A stretch of DNA of 64,000 nt from positions 124,001 through 188,000 of the forward strand of contig CAKZOU010000069.1 in assembly GCA_937138255.1 (NCBI GenBank), in the 5' to 3' direction. The position numbers and the translations under genes are program-made. Every line of letters starts with the position of its first letter. Position 1 is the first letter of the stretch. Shown here piece by piece: positions 7,203 through 15,344 of this stretch. Origin of the DNA: an uncultured Paracoccaceae bacterium (GTDB lineage Bacteria; Pseudomonadota; Alphaproteobacteria; Rhodobacterales; Rhodobacteraceae). Below the pieces are notes generated by a model. The model searched no databases. It had not been told where the DNA came from and worked only from the letters and a program-made list of their open reading frames with translations.

Positions 7203-8524
7203 GCCCCTCCGGTCAGGCTGGTGTGGATGTCTTCGGCCGCATCGCGGCCCTCGGCAACGGCGGTCACCGTCAGGTCTTCGCCGCCCGTGGCGCAATCGCC
7301 GCCGGCCCAGACGCCCGCGACCGAGGTGCGCCCCGTGGCATCGACGGCAATCTTGCCGCCTTCGATGGCGAGGCCACCGGGCGCGCCGTCGAGGGTCTGG
7401 CCGATGGCGCGGAGGATCTGGTCGGCGGGCAGGGTCAGGGTCTCGCCGGTTTCGATGAGCTTGCCGCCCTTGGTAGCGGTGCGGGCCAAGGTGATGCCCT
7501 CTTTGCCCACCGATTTCGGCGCGGCGTTATAGAGGATGCGAACGCCCTTTGAGGTCGCCAGATCCTGCTCGAACTCGGACGCCGCCATCGCCGCCTTGTC
7601 GCGGCGGTAGGCGATGGTCACGGTTTCTGCGCCAAGGAGCTTGGCCTGCACGGCGGCGTCAATCGCTGTCATGCCGCCACCGATCACCACCACATCGCGG
7701 CCCACGGCCACATCCGCCTTGTCGTTGGACTGGCGCAGGGCGGAAATCCAGTCGACCGCCGAAGCAAGGCCATCATGGTTGCCGCTCACAGCAAGCGCAT
7801 TGACGCCCGCAAGGCCGATGCCGAGGAAGACGGCGTCGTGGGACTTCTGAAGATCGTCGAGCGAGAGGCCATCGCCGAGGCGCTTGCCATAGTCGACGGT
7901 GATCCCGCCGATCCCGAGAAGCCAAGCAAGCTCGGCCTGCGCGAAATTGCCCGGCGCCTTGTAGGCGGCGATGCCGAACTCGTTGAGGCCGCCACCCTTC
8001 TTGCGGCCGTCAAAGATCGTCACGTCATGGCCCTTCATCGCAAGGCGATGGGCGCAGGCGAGGCCGGAGGGGCCGGCGCCCACCACAGCGACGCGTTTGC
8101 CGGTCGCTGCGGCGCGGGTGAATGGGTGGCCGCCCCTGGCCATGAGCGTATCGGTGGCATAGCGCTGAAGCCGGCCGATCTGCACCGGCTCGCATTCGGC
8201 CTCGTTCCGCACGCAGGCCTCTTCGCAGAGCGTCTCGGTCGGGCAAACGCGGGCGCACATGCCGCCGAGAATGTTCTGGTTGAAAATCGTCTTGGCCGCC
8301 GCCTCGGCGGTGCCGGTGGCGATCTGGCGGATGAAGAGGGGAATGTCGATCGAGGTGGGGCAAGCCGTCATGCAGGGCGCGTCGTGGCAGAAATAACAGC
8401 GATCGGCTGCGACCCGCGCTTCATGGGCATCAAGGGGCGGATGCAGGTCGCCGAAATTCTGGGCGATCTGGTCTGCCGAAAGCCGCCCGGCAACGATTCC
8501 GGGCGTGGACTGGTCGTTGGGCAT
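7199..8524 (-). CDS. preT: NAD(P)-dependent dihydropyrimidine dehydrogenase subunit PreT
   Basis: 441 residues, homologous to the glutamate-synthase-small-subunit fold of mammalian DPD. N-terminal Fe-S cysteines lie in CYFCHDAPCMTACP (about residues 43-55), with a further cysteine-rich block (GGMCARVCPTETLCEEAC). An FAD Rossmann motif (VVGAGPSG) and an NAD(P) motif (VVIGGGMTA) follow. It passes electrons from NADH/NADPH through FAD and Fe-S clusters to PreA. ATG at 8524 has AGGGAA about 10 nt upstream; longer in-frame starts would run through the regulatory region. A RutR-like operator lies 32-47 nt upstream, which fits control by pyrimidine availability. Confidence 0.94.
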   Translation of the reverse strand: MPNDQSTPGIVAGRLSADQIAQNFGDLHPPLDAHEARVAADRCYFCHDAPCMTACPTSIDIPLFIRQIATGTAEAAAKTIFNQNILGGMCARVCPTETLCEEACVRNEAECEPVQIGRLQRYATDTLMARGGHPFTRAAATGKRVAVVGAGPSGLACAHRLAMKGHDVTIFDGRKKGGGLNEFGIAAYKAPGNFAQAELAWLLGIGGITVDYGKRLGDGLSLDDLQKSHDAVFLGIGLAGVNALAVSGNHDGLASAVDWISALRQSNDKADVAVGRDVVVIGGGMTAIDAAVQAKLLGAETVTIAYRRDKAAMAASEFEQDLATSKGVRILYNAAPKSVGKEGITLARTATKGGKLIETGETLTLPADQILRAIGQTLDGAPGGLAIEGGKIAVDATGRTSVAGVWAGGDCATGGEDLTVTAVAEGRDAAEDIHTSLTGGA

Positions 8525-8555
8525 AATGCGATTCCCTGTTGGTCTTTTGATTTCT

Positions 8556-8571
8556 TTTACCATGTGGTCAA
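8556..8571. promoter_or_regulatory. Candidate RutR operator upstream of preTA
   Basis: The palindrome TTTACCATGTGGTCAA matches the known RutR consensus TTGACCANNTGGTCAA at 13 of 14 defined positions. It sits 32 nt upstream of the preT ATG in the 110-nt gap before preT. RutR is the TetR-family pyrimidine-utilisation repressor; placement before a pyrimidine reductase operon supports the call. No rutR gene is in the window. Confidence 0.65.
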
Positions 8572-8634
8572 ATTTTTCGCAAAACAATCCTTTCCTGTGG
8601 GCAGGCCGCAAGAAATTTTCGGAAACGGTGGGGC

Positions 8635-9966
8635 CTAGCGCGCCAGCGCGGTGTCGAGCCGGTCAAGGAAGAGTTCGGCGTTTTCGGCCGAGAACACGAG
8701 CGGCGGCCTGATCTTCAACACATTGGCGCGCGGGCCGGTGGCCGAGATCAGCACCCGCGCCTCGCGCAGGCGGTTGACGACCCTGGCGGCGAAACCAGCG
8801 TCGGCCGCAAGGGGATCGCCGCCCGCCACGATCTCGGCACCAACGAAAAGCCCCGCCGAACGGATCGGCCCGAGGCTTTCGTGCCGCCTCGCCAGTTCCT
8901 CAAGGCCTTGGCGGAGACGCGCCCCGACGACACGGGAATTCTCCAAAAGCCCTTCGTCCTCGATTACGTCGAGCACAGCATTCGCCGTTGCCGCCGCCAC
9001 GGCATTGCCGCCGAAGGTGTTGAAATACCGCGCGCGGGCGCCGAATTCCGCCACCACATCCGGCCGCATCACCACCGCCGCCACCGGATAGCCGTTGCCC
9101 ATCGGCTTGCCCAATGTGACCATGTCGGGCAAAAGCCCATGCCGCTCGAACCCCCACATCGCCTCGCCGGTGCGGCCAAAGCCGGGCTGGACCTCATCGG
9201 CGATGAACAGCCCGCCCGCCTCGCGGATCTCAGCAACGGCGGGGGCGAGGAACCCCTTGGGATCGGCAAAGACGCCATCGGAGGAGAAGATCGTATCGAC
9301 GATCAGCGCGGCTGGCTTGATCCCCTTCGCCACCATATCGTCAATCGCCGCCTGTACATGGCCCGCGAAAGCCTGCCCCAGATCGCCCTCGAGCCGCAGC
9401 GGATCGGGCGCGGGAACCACGCGCAAAGCCCCGCCCAGCGCAACCCCAGCGCCCAAACTCGGCGACATGGCGGCAATCGCGCGGGTCACGCCGTGATAGG
9501 CGTTTTCGGTGACGATGATCCCCGTCCCGCCGGTGTGCGCCTCGGCGATGCGGAGGGCGAGATCGTTGGCTTCGGAGCCAGTGCAGGTGAACATGACGTG
9601 CGACAGCGCGGGCGGGAAAAGCCCCAGAAGCCGCTCGGAATAGGCAAGGATGCCCTCGTGCAGATAGCGGGTATGGCTGGCAAACACCGCCGCCTGCCGC
9701 GCCATCGCCGCGACCACGCGGGGGTGGCAATGGCCGACGGAGGCCACGTTGTTATAGGTGTCGAGATAGGCCTGCCCTTCGGCGTCATAGAGCCAGACCC
9801 CCTCGCCCCGCACCAGATGCACCGGCGTCTCGTAGAAGAGCCGATAGGCCGGCCCCATCGCCGCCTGCCGCCGCGCGACGAGCGCCTGATCCTCCGCCGA
9901 AAGGTTGCCCTGCCCCGGCACGAAGGCGTTGGGCATCTGACCGGGAAGGGCGGGTCTGTCGCTCAT
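8635..9966 (-). CDS. Class III PLP enzyme, phospholyase-like (AGXT2L/PHYKPL family)
   Basis: 443 residues. Class III aminotransferase fold with DEVQPGFGRTG (about 257-267) and the PLP lysine K287 in VTLGKPMGNGYP. This lysine context (GKPMGNG followed by FNTFGGN) is that of the AGXT2L1/AGXT2L2 group, which are ammonia-phospho-lyases acting on O-phosphoethanolamine or 5-phosphohydroxylysine rather than true transaminases. The gene overlaps the upstream kinase by 4 nt. That kinase resembles hydroxylysine kinase, so the pair may phosphorylate a hydroxy-amine and then eliminate phosphate and ammonia to give an aldehyde. The physiological substrate is inferred, not shown; an ordinary omega-transaminase remains possible. 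Confidence 0.8.
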   Translation of the reverse strand: MSDRPALPGQMPNAFVPGQGNLSAEDQALVARRQAAMGPAYRLFYETPVHLVRGEGVWLYDAEGQAYLDTYNNVASVGHCHPRVVAAMARQAAVFASHTRYLHEGILAYSERLLGLFPPALSHVMFTCTGSEANDLALRIAEAHTGGTGIIVTENAYHGVTRAIAAMSPSLGAGVALGGALRVVPAPDPLRLEGDLGQAFAGHVQAAIDDMVAKGIKPAALIVDTIFSSDGVFADPKGFLAPAVAEIREAGGLFIADEVQPGFGRTGEAMWGFERHGLLPDMVTLGKPMGNGYPVAAVVMRPDVVAEFGARARYFNTFGGNAVAAATANAVLDVIEDEGLLENSRVVGARLRQGLEELARRHESLGPIRSAGLFVGAEIVAGGDPLAADAGFAARVVNRLREARVLISATGPRANVLKIRPPLVFSAENAELFLDRLDTALAR

Positions 9967-10982
9967 GTCATCCTCGCTACAGTCAAGAGCCGGTTCTGAA
10001 GGTCGGTTCGGTCAAGCCGCGCAAAGGCCAGAAGCCCCGCCCGCGTCAGCGGCACGTTGCGCAGGATATAGGCGGCGTTCTCGGGCTGGCGCTTGGCGCG
10101 ATGGGAGGCGATGCAGAGCGTGGTGAGCCAGCGCGCCTCGGTCAGGACCGGGATCAGCCGCACCTCGGCCTCGGTCAGCGGCAAGACCTCGGTATAGGCG
10201 CTTACATAATCGGCAAGGCTCTCGGCAGGCGCCTCGGGATCGACCTGATAGGCGACCGCCACGCCCAGATCACAGGCGCGCGGCGTCTCGACCATATCGC
10301 CGAAATCGAGAACCCCCGCGACCACAAGGTGATCTGCTGAAACGACAATGTTATGCGGGTTGAGGTCAGCATGGCAAACCTGCCGGGGCAGGCTGCAAAG
10401 CATCGGCAGCGCCTCCTCGACAAACCGCCGAAACGCGCTCTCGGCCAAGGGGCGTAGCTCTTCTGACACATCCGGCAGTAGCGGCGCGAGCTTGGCGGCG
10501 TGCTGGATATCCCATTGTAGCTCGTGGCGGGCGGCAGGGTGGGCAAATCCCGCGAGCGCCGCCGTCAGACGCGCATTCATCGTGGCGACCGAGCGGCGAA
10601 GCGGCGCGGAGGGCGCAGCGCGATAAAGCATCTCGCCGTCAAGATAGGTCAGAAGGCGCAAGCGGCCCGCGGGCACCTGCGCCTCGACACCGCCGTCCAG
10701 CGTCCGCACCACGCGCGGAACCGGAAGGCCCGCGGGCTCGAGATGCAAAAGCGCCTTGATCTGGAAATCGGTCACATCGGGGCTCTCGGCGGGATTGGCG
10801 AGCTTCAGGACGTATCGCCCCTCGCCCGTCTCGATCCGCCAGTTCACGTCGCGCTCGGAGGTGAGGGAAGTGAACCGCCCCTCGATCCCCCAGAACCGCC
10901 GCGCCGCGCCCCTCGCCGAGGCCCCGTCAAACACGGGCGGCTCGGTCGAGAGGATTGCCCCGAGGGGAGAGGCGCCTGCCAT
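9963..10982 (-). CDS. Aminoglycoside phosphotransferase-fold kinase, hydroxylysine-kinase-like
   Basis: 339 residues with the APH/choline-kinase fold. A lysine in RYVLKLANP (about residue 60) is the ATP-phosphate contact, the catalytic loop is HADLNPHN (H204, D206, N211), and the metal-binding DFGD is at 226-229. Among APH families, linkage to an AGXT2L-type lyase is typical of hydroxylysine kinase (HYKK/AGPHD1) homologues, which phosphorylate 5-hydroxylysine. It starts 4 nt after the MBL hydrolase stop and overlaps the lyase by 4 nt, so the three genes form one operon. A different hydroxylated amine or homoserine-like substrate cannot be excluded. Confidence 0.8.
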   Translation of the reverse strand: MAGASPLGAILSTEPPVFDGASARGAARRFWGIEGRFTSLTSERDVNWRIETGEGRYVLKLANPAESPDVTDFQIKALLHLEPAGLPVPRVVRTLDGGVEAQVPAGRLRLLTYLDGEMLYRAAPSAPLRRSVATMNARLTAALAGFAHPAARHELQWDIQHAAKLAPLLPDVSEELRPLAESAFRRFVEEALPMLCSLPRQVCHADLNPHNIVVSADHLVVAGVLDFGDMVETPRACDLGVAVAYQVDPEAPAESLADYVSAYTEVLPLTEAEVRLIPVLTEARWLTTLCIASHRAKRQPENAAYILRNVPLTRAGLLAFARLDRTDLQNRLLTVARMT

Positions 10983-10986
10983 CGCC

Positions 10987-11865
10987 CTAGCCCAGATCTA
11001 TCCGCAGACCGTCACGGCCCATGAAGAACGGGCCGCTCCAGTGCGGGCGCACGGCGGCTTGCCAGTGCTCTTCGGTAAAGCTCGGGTCGTCGGAGGGGAT
11101 CATATGATGAACCGCGAGCGCACCCACCTCGGCCATGGCAGCGATCTTTGCCGCTTCGGGGGCAAAGCTGTGCGAGCGGAGAAGGTGGGTCCGCAGCCGC
11201 CCGTCGGTGTTGCCAACCCGCGCGATCAGCGCCTCGACGGCCTCTTCCAGCATGGCCTCGTGGATCAAAAGGTCTGCCCCGCGAGCGAAGTCGGCCAGCG
11301 GCGGGAAGAAAGCCGTATCGCCGGAAAAGACGACCACCCTGCCCGCGCCCTCGAACCGGAGAGCGAATGTATCGACCAAGGGCGGATGAATGTTGCGCAG
11401 GGCGGAAACGCGAAGGCCCTCTGTCTCGAAGAAGGCACCTGCGTCGATCACCCGGATCGTCACCATGGCACGCAGATCCGGGCGCCCCTCGTCTTCGATC
11501 CGAAGATCAATGTCGGCCTTCATCGACAGAAGGAAAGCATCCCAGTAATCGGCCAGCCCTTTCGGCCCCCAGACCTCGACCTTGGACTTGAGGCCCGCGG
11601 TCCATGCCGTATGCAGAAGCGGGCCAAGCTCGAGGTAGTGGTCTGAATGCAAATGCGTGATGAAGATGTGCCGCAGGTCGGCCAGCGCCATTCCCTGATC
11701 GACGATCCCGCGTGTCACCCCCAACCCGCAATCTACGACGATCCGCGCACCGCCGAGGCTGAGTAGGCTCGAGGTCGGCATGGTCGAGCCGGGCCGGATC
11801 GCCGGGCCGCCCTTGGTGCCCAGAAGCGCCACCCAATCTGCCCCTTTGCCCGCTCTTTCGCTCAT
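10987..11865 (-). CDS. MBL-fold metallo-hydrolase (RNase Z/arylsulfatase-like group)
   Basis: 292 residues. The di-zinc motif THLHSDHYLE gives H71, H73, D75 and H76; a downstream VVFSGDTAFF supplies the bridging aspartate, and a late VHHMIP supplies the last histidine. The GSTMPTSSLLSLGGARIVVDCG N-terminal strand pair is split by the usual turn. There is no signal peptide, so it is cytosolic. First gene of the operon with the kinase and the lyase. MBL hydrolases of this type cleave phosphodiesters, sulfates or lactones; here the substrate may be a product or precursor of the hydroxy-amine pathway, but nothing in the sequence fixes it. Confidence 0.85.
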   Translation of the reverse strand: MSERAGKGADWVALLGTKGGPAIRPGSTMPTSSLLSLGGARIVVDCGLGVTRGIVDQGMALADLRHIFITHLHSDHYLELGPLLHTAWTAGLKSKVEVWGPKGLADYWDAFLLSMKADIDLRIEDEGRPDLRAMVTIRVIDAGAFFETEGLRVSALRNIHPPLVDTFALRFEGAGRVVVFSGDTAFFPPLADFARGADLLIHEAMLEEAVEALIARVGNTDGRLRTHLLRSHSFAPEAAKIAAMAEVGALAVHHMIPSDDPSFTEEHWQAAVRPHWSGPFFMGRDGLRIDLG

Positions 11866-11968
11866 CAGACCCTCGCTGTCGTTGAGACCGGATCAAACCG
11901 CAACTGCTTGGCAACGGAAAGGCCAAAGATGATTTTCAGGTTTGCTGTCGGCCCCGGCATCGGCAATT

Positions 11969-11994
11969 GTCGGGGCAACCGGGCAATCCCCGAC
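11969..11994. repeat. Short inverted repeat in 5' leader of nitroreductase gene
   Basis: GTCGGGG and CCCCGAC form a perfect 7-bp stem with a 12-nt loop, 20 nt upstream of the nitroreductase ATG in the 149-bp divergent region. It could be a leader hairpin or operator. The sequence does not resemble a riboswitch class I recognise. Confidence 0.35.
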
Positions 11995-12014
11995 CCAACG
12001 AAAGCGACCGACCG

Positions 12015-12704
12015 ATGTATTCCGAAGGCAAGATCACCTACCGCGCCCTGCCCCTGCCCGACCGTGTTCGCATGGAGCCCGAGGCGACGCTCGAGGCCGC
12101 CGAGGCCTTCTTGGCGATGATGCGCAAGCGCCATTCGATCCGCGATTTCAGCGATGATCCGGTGGACGAGGCGGTGATTCGTGCCGCCATCGCCACGGCC
12201 GGAACAGCGCCTTCGGGGGCCAATCACCAGCCCTGGCATTTCGTCGCCATCCGCGATCCCGAGATCAAGGCAAAGATCCGCGAGGCCGCCGAAGAGGAAG
12301 AGCGCGCTTTCTATGCTGGCGGCGCGGGAGACGAATGGCTGCGCGCGCTCGAACCGATCGGAACGGGCGTAGAGAAGCCGCACCTGACGACCGCGCCCTG
12401 GCTGATCGTTGTCTTTGCCCAAAGATACGGCCTGACCCAGACCGGCAACCGCTACAAGAACTACTACGTTCCCGAAAGCGTCGGCATCGCCACCGGCTTT
12501 CTCATCGCGGCGCTGCATAATGCGGGGCTGTCTTGCCTGACGCATACGCCCAACCCGATGAAATTTCTCAATGGTCTGCTCGGGCGCCCCGACCATGAAA
12601 AGCCGGTGATGATCCTGCCCGTGGGATACCCCAGCGAAAAGGCGACCGTTCCCGAGGTGGCGAAGATCAAGAAGCCTCTGGACGAAATCCTGTCGGTCTT
12701 CTGA
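12015..12704 (+). CDS. Nitroreductase-family flavoprotein (iodotyrosine-deiodinase-like)
   Basis: 229 residues. FMN-contact motifs are KRHSIRDFSDDPVDE and TAPSGANHQPWHF near the N-terminus and LPVGYPSE near the C-terminus. The long central region with YYVPESVGIATGFLIAALH is typical of the NfnB/IYD branch. These FMN enzymes reduce nitro-aromatics, quinones or halogenated phenols with NAD(P)H. The ATG at 12015 was chosen because the conserved region follows it directly; its ribosome binding site is weak. It is monocistronic, divergent from the MBL operon and convergent with the end of the nar operon, with 3 nt between the stops. Confidence 0.82.
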   Translation: MYSEGKITYRALPLPDRVRMEPEATLEAAEAFLAMMRKRHSIRDFSDDPVDEAVIRAAIATAGTAPSGANHQPWHFVAIRDPEIKAKIREAAEEEERAFYAGGAGDEWLRALEPIGTGVEKPHLTTAPWLIVVFAQRYGLTQTGNRYKNYYVPESVGIATGFLIAALHNAGLSCLTHTPNPMKFLNGLLGRPDHEKPVMILPVGYPSEKATVPEVAKIKKPLDEILSVF

Positions 12705-12707
12705 CCG

Positions 12708-13265
12708 CTACTCCACCAGACGCGCCGCCTGCCGCGGGCCGTGATCGGCCCCGGTGTCCGCACCCGACAAGACGCCCGCGCACCACGCGGCAATTGTGCC
12801 GGCCTGCGGCCCGACTTCTTCTGCCAGATCTCCGGCGAAGTTGAGAAAGGCCTCGAGGTTCAGAGGATTGATCCCCAGCAACACGGGGATCTCCCGCGCC
12901 AGCGCCTCGGCGATGGTCTGGCGAAAGCCGCGGCCCTCGGCCTCGTGCTTGCCGAACTTGTTGAGGATGAGGATATCGGGCGCGTCCTGCAGCGCTCTGT
13001 CGACCAGCGCCACGCACGCTTCGAGCATCGCCGGATCAAGCCGACAGCCGCGGGCACCGGGGCCCCGATCTTGCGAAATTCGGAAGACAGTGCCCCCGGG
13101 CAAGACTTTCACATCCATATCGCACCGACAGTCCTCGCCGCGCTCGGTATTGGATTGGATGAGACCAGCGACGCCATAGCCCAAGGCGACGAGGCGCTCG
13201 GCGGCTTCGGTCATGATCGGATCGGTGCCGATCTGGCCGCGGTTGACGATATAGCCGATTTTCAT
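12708..13265 (-). CDS. DUF2478 domain protein at the end of the nar operon
   Basis: 185 residues. The DUF2478 pattern is visible: KIGYIVN at the N-terminus, a cysteine-rich ERGEDCRCDMDV, GPGARGCRLDP, and DILILNKFGKHEAEGRGFR followed by VLLGI, resembling a nucleotide-binding fold with NKFG. DUF2478 genes are recurrently found near molybdate transport or molybdoenzyme genes; function is not established. ATG at 13265 has AAAGGA 6 nt upstream; an alternative ATG at 13271 overlaps the hemerythrin stop. Being last in an operon that makes a molybdoenzyme suggests a role in molybdenum cofactor supply or reductase maturation, as inference. Confidence 0.8.
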   Translation of the reverse strand: MKIGYIVNRGQIGTDPIMTEAAERLVALGYGVAGLIQSNTERGEDCRCDMDVKVLPGGTVFRISQDRGPGARGCRLDPAMLEACVALVDRALQDAPDILILNKFGKHEAEGRGFRQTIAEALAREIPVLLGINPLNLEAFLNFAGDLAEEVGPQAGTIAAWCAGVLSGADTGADHGPRQAARLVE

Positions 13266-13267
13266 GG

Positions 13268-13852
13268 TCATTCCTTTCCCGAGACGGGGTTTGCGTTCGT
13301 CCGCCCCTCAATTTCGTTCATCACTCGGTCGAACCCGCGGCGGGCAAGCATCTTGCCATAGATCTCCGCGAGGTCGGCTTTCTTGAGCCTTGCGCGGGCA
13401 ATGGGCAGCACGATGGCGTTTTCGACGATCAGATGCCGCCGCTCGGAGGCGGCGAAAAAGCGAAGGGTCTCGAAATCTTGGCCGCAGGGGGCTTTGTCGT
13501 TGTCGACCATCGCTTTCAGAATCGTCAGAACGCGACCGATCTGGCCGTGGCCATTGTCGTGGTCGGCCTCCAGACGGTCGAGGATCTCGTCGATGCGATC
13601 CTCGGGCTCGGCGCGTTGCCGCAAGAAGGGAAACATCGCCTCGTCCTCGTCGAGATGGTGGGCGAGGTATTCATCCCTCAGATAGCCATAGGGTTCGAGC
13701 GCGGCTTCCGACAGGTGGCTAGAAGGTTCAAGAACAAGACGGTCGATCGCGTCGAGAACCTCGCGCATCATCAGGTGTTCGGAGTGGATGAGCTGGATCG
13801 GATCGCGCTCAGGCGTGCCTCCCTTCCTGACGATAAAGCCGCCCGAGGTCAT
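13268..13852 (-). CDS. Hemerythrin/HHE-domain protein
   Basis: 194 residues with a four-helix HHE domain. Candidate di-iron ligands occur in LIHSEHLMMRE, YLAHHLDEDEAMFPF, ADHDNGHGQIG and SERRHLIVENAIVLPI, matching the spacing of His and Glu in hemerythrins. Such domains bind O2 or NO or repair Fe-S centres (RIC/YtfE family). Placed 3 nt after the parvulin stop and just before DUF2478 in the nitrate reductase operon, it may handle oxygen or nitrosative stress during nitrate respiration. It lacks the N-terminal ScdA domain of YtfE, so a direct YtfE equivalence is not claimed. Confidence 0.85.
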   Translation of the reverse strand: MTSGGFIVRKGGTPERDPIQLIHSEHLMMREVLDAIDRLVLEPSSHLSEAALEPYGYLRDEYLAHHLDEDEAMFPFLRQRAEPEDRIDEILDRLEADHDNGHGQIGRVLTILKAMVDNDKAPCGQDFETLRFFAASERRHLIVENAIVLPIARARLKKADLAEIYGKMLARRGFDRVMNEIEGRTNANPVSGKE

Positions 13853-13855
13853 CGC

Positions 13856-14638
13856 TCATGCCCCCTCACCCGCGCTCATCTCGATGCCGGTCACTTGGGC
13901 TCCGGCCAAGAGGTTTTCCGCAAGACGGCGCATCGCCTCGACCCAGGCCTTCTTCTCGAGCGCTTCGGCGATCCGCGGCGCCACCGCCTCGAACGGCAGG
14001 GGGCGCCCGGGCGCAAGCGCGTCGAGACGGATCAGGTGCCAGCCGAACCGCGTTTGCACCGGCGCTGGGGTGATTCGGCCCGCTTCAAGGAGCCGCAACG
14101 CAGCCTCGAACTCGGGCACGGTCGCGCCCGGCGACAACTGCCCAAGATCGCCGCCACGCTCGCGTGAGGGGCAATCGCTTTGGCTGCGCGCGAGGGCGGA
14201 AAAGGCCGCGGGGTCTTTGCCCAAGGCCGCCGCCGCGTCAGCGGCGCGGGCTTCGGCATCGTCGCCGGTGAACAGGATATGCGAGGCGCTCCACAAAGGG
14301 TGCGACAGGAACTTGCCGGGATCGGCGATCCAGATCGCCCTGACATCCTCGGCACTCGGCGGCGCGATGGGGGCCGCCGCCTCGAGATAGGCCCGCAAGA
14401 GCGCCTCTTCCTCGGTCTCGAAGCGGCCCGGAGCCACCTCGAGCGGGTCGGCCATTAACCCCCGCCGCGCAGCGTCTGCCAGCATCAGGTGGCGCAAGAC
14501 AAGCGACCGTGCGGCGGCTTTCCAGGCGAGGCCCGGCTTGCCTTTGGGCGCGGGGTGGTTCTGCGCCTCGGCGGCGATGGCCGCCGAGGGGATGGTCACA
14601 CCGTTCACCCTGACTTCGGGAAAGAGCGGCTTGTTCAT
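13856..14638 (-). CDS. Parvulin-type peptidyl-prolyl isomerase (NifM-like) in the nar operon
   Basis: 260 residues without a signal peptide. An N-terminal helical region is followed by a rotamase domain at about 117-210: ASHILF, a spacer, then RERGGDLGQLSPGATVPEFEAAL and TRFGWHLIRLD, the parvulin core. Layout and length resemble NifM, the parvulin that matures nitrogenase Fe protein. It starts 3 nt after narI, so it is almost certainly translated with the nitrate reductase subunits and may assist folding or cofactor loading of the cytosolic NarGH. Parvulins linked to narGHJI are recurrent, but the client has not been shown to my knowledge. Confidence 0.85.
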   Translation of the reverse strand: MNKPLFPEVRVNGVTIPSAAIAAEAQNHPAPKGKPGLAWKAAARSLVLRHLMLADAARRGLMADPLEVAPGRFETEEEALLRAYLEAAAPIAPPSAEDVRAIWIADPGKFLSHPLWSASHILFTGDDAEARAADAAAALGKDPAAFSALARSQSDCPSRERGGDLGQLSPGATVPEFEAALRLLEAGRITPAPVQTRFGWHLIRLDALAPGRPLPFEAVAPRIAEALEKKAWVEAMRRLAENLLAGAQVTGIEMSAGEGA

Positions 14639-14641
14639 GGC

Positions 14642-15331
14642 CTACTCCGCCGGATGCCGGCGCCGCGAGCGCACGATCTGGTAGCCGGGCCGCAAGACAT
14701 AGCGGATCGGCGCCGAGAGCATGTGCACGAGGCGGGTGAAGGGGAAGAGGACAAAGATCGTCAGGCCAAGGAACATATGCAGCTTGAAGATCAGCGCCAC
14801 GTCGGCGATTTCTTCGGCCGCTCCTGCGCGGAAGGTCACGATCTTCTGGGTCCAGGTCATGAACTTGGTCATCTCGTGCCCATCGAGGTGCTGGGCTGAG
14901 ACAAAGATCGTCCCGATCCCGAGGATCAGTTGCAGCACGATGATCGCGAGGATCCCTATATCCGCGAAAGACGAAGTCTTGCGAATGCGGCTGTCGAAGA
15001 GGCGGCGATGCAGAAGGAGAAGCCCGCCGATCAGCGACAGAACACCGGCGATGCCGCCCGCGCCCATGGCCAGTAGCTGCTTGGCGCTATGGCTGATGCC
15101 GAGCGCATCAAAGATCTGGATCGGGGTCATGAGGCCGACGAAGTGGCCGAAGAAGATCACGAGAATCCCGAGATGAAAGAGCACCGAGCCGAGGATCAGC
15201 TGCTTGCGGCGCAGGAGCTGCGAGGATGAGGTTTTCCAGGTGAAAGGGTCGGTCTCGTAGCGGGCGATCGAGCCGATCACCAGAACGCTGAGCGCGATGT
15301 AGGGATAGATCCCGAAGAGGAAGTTATGCAT
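14642..15331 (-). CDS. narI: Respiratory nitrate reductase, gamma subunit (cytochrome b)
   Basis: 229 residues with five transmembrane segments. Haem b ligands are two histidines in FHLGILVIFFGHF and two in KLHMFLGLTIFVLFPFTRLVH, matching H56/H66 and H187/H205 of E. coli NarI. It oxidises ubiquinol at the periplasmic side and passes electrons to NarH, anchoring NarGH to the inner membrane. It follows narJ by 13 nt and precedes the parvulin gene by 3 nt. Length and ligand set are normal. Confidence 0.97.
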   Translation of the reverse strand: MHNFLFGIYPYIALSVLVIGSIARYETDPFTWKTSSSQLLRRKQLILGSVLFHLGILVIFFGHFVGLMTPIQIFDALGISHSAKQLLAMGAGGIAGVLSLIGGLLLLHRRLFDSRIRKTSSFADIGILAIIVLQLILGIGTIFVSAQHLDGHEMTKFMTWTQKIVTFRAGAAEEIADVALIFKLHMFLGLTIFVLFPFTRLVHMLSAPIRYVLRPGYQIVRSRRRHPAE

Positions 15332-15344
15332 TGTCAGTCTCCAC

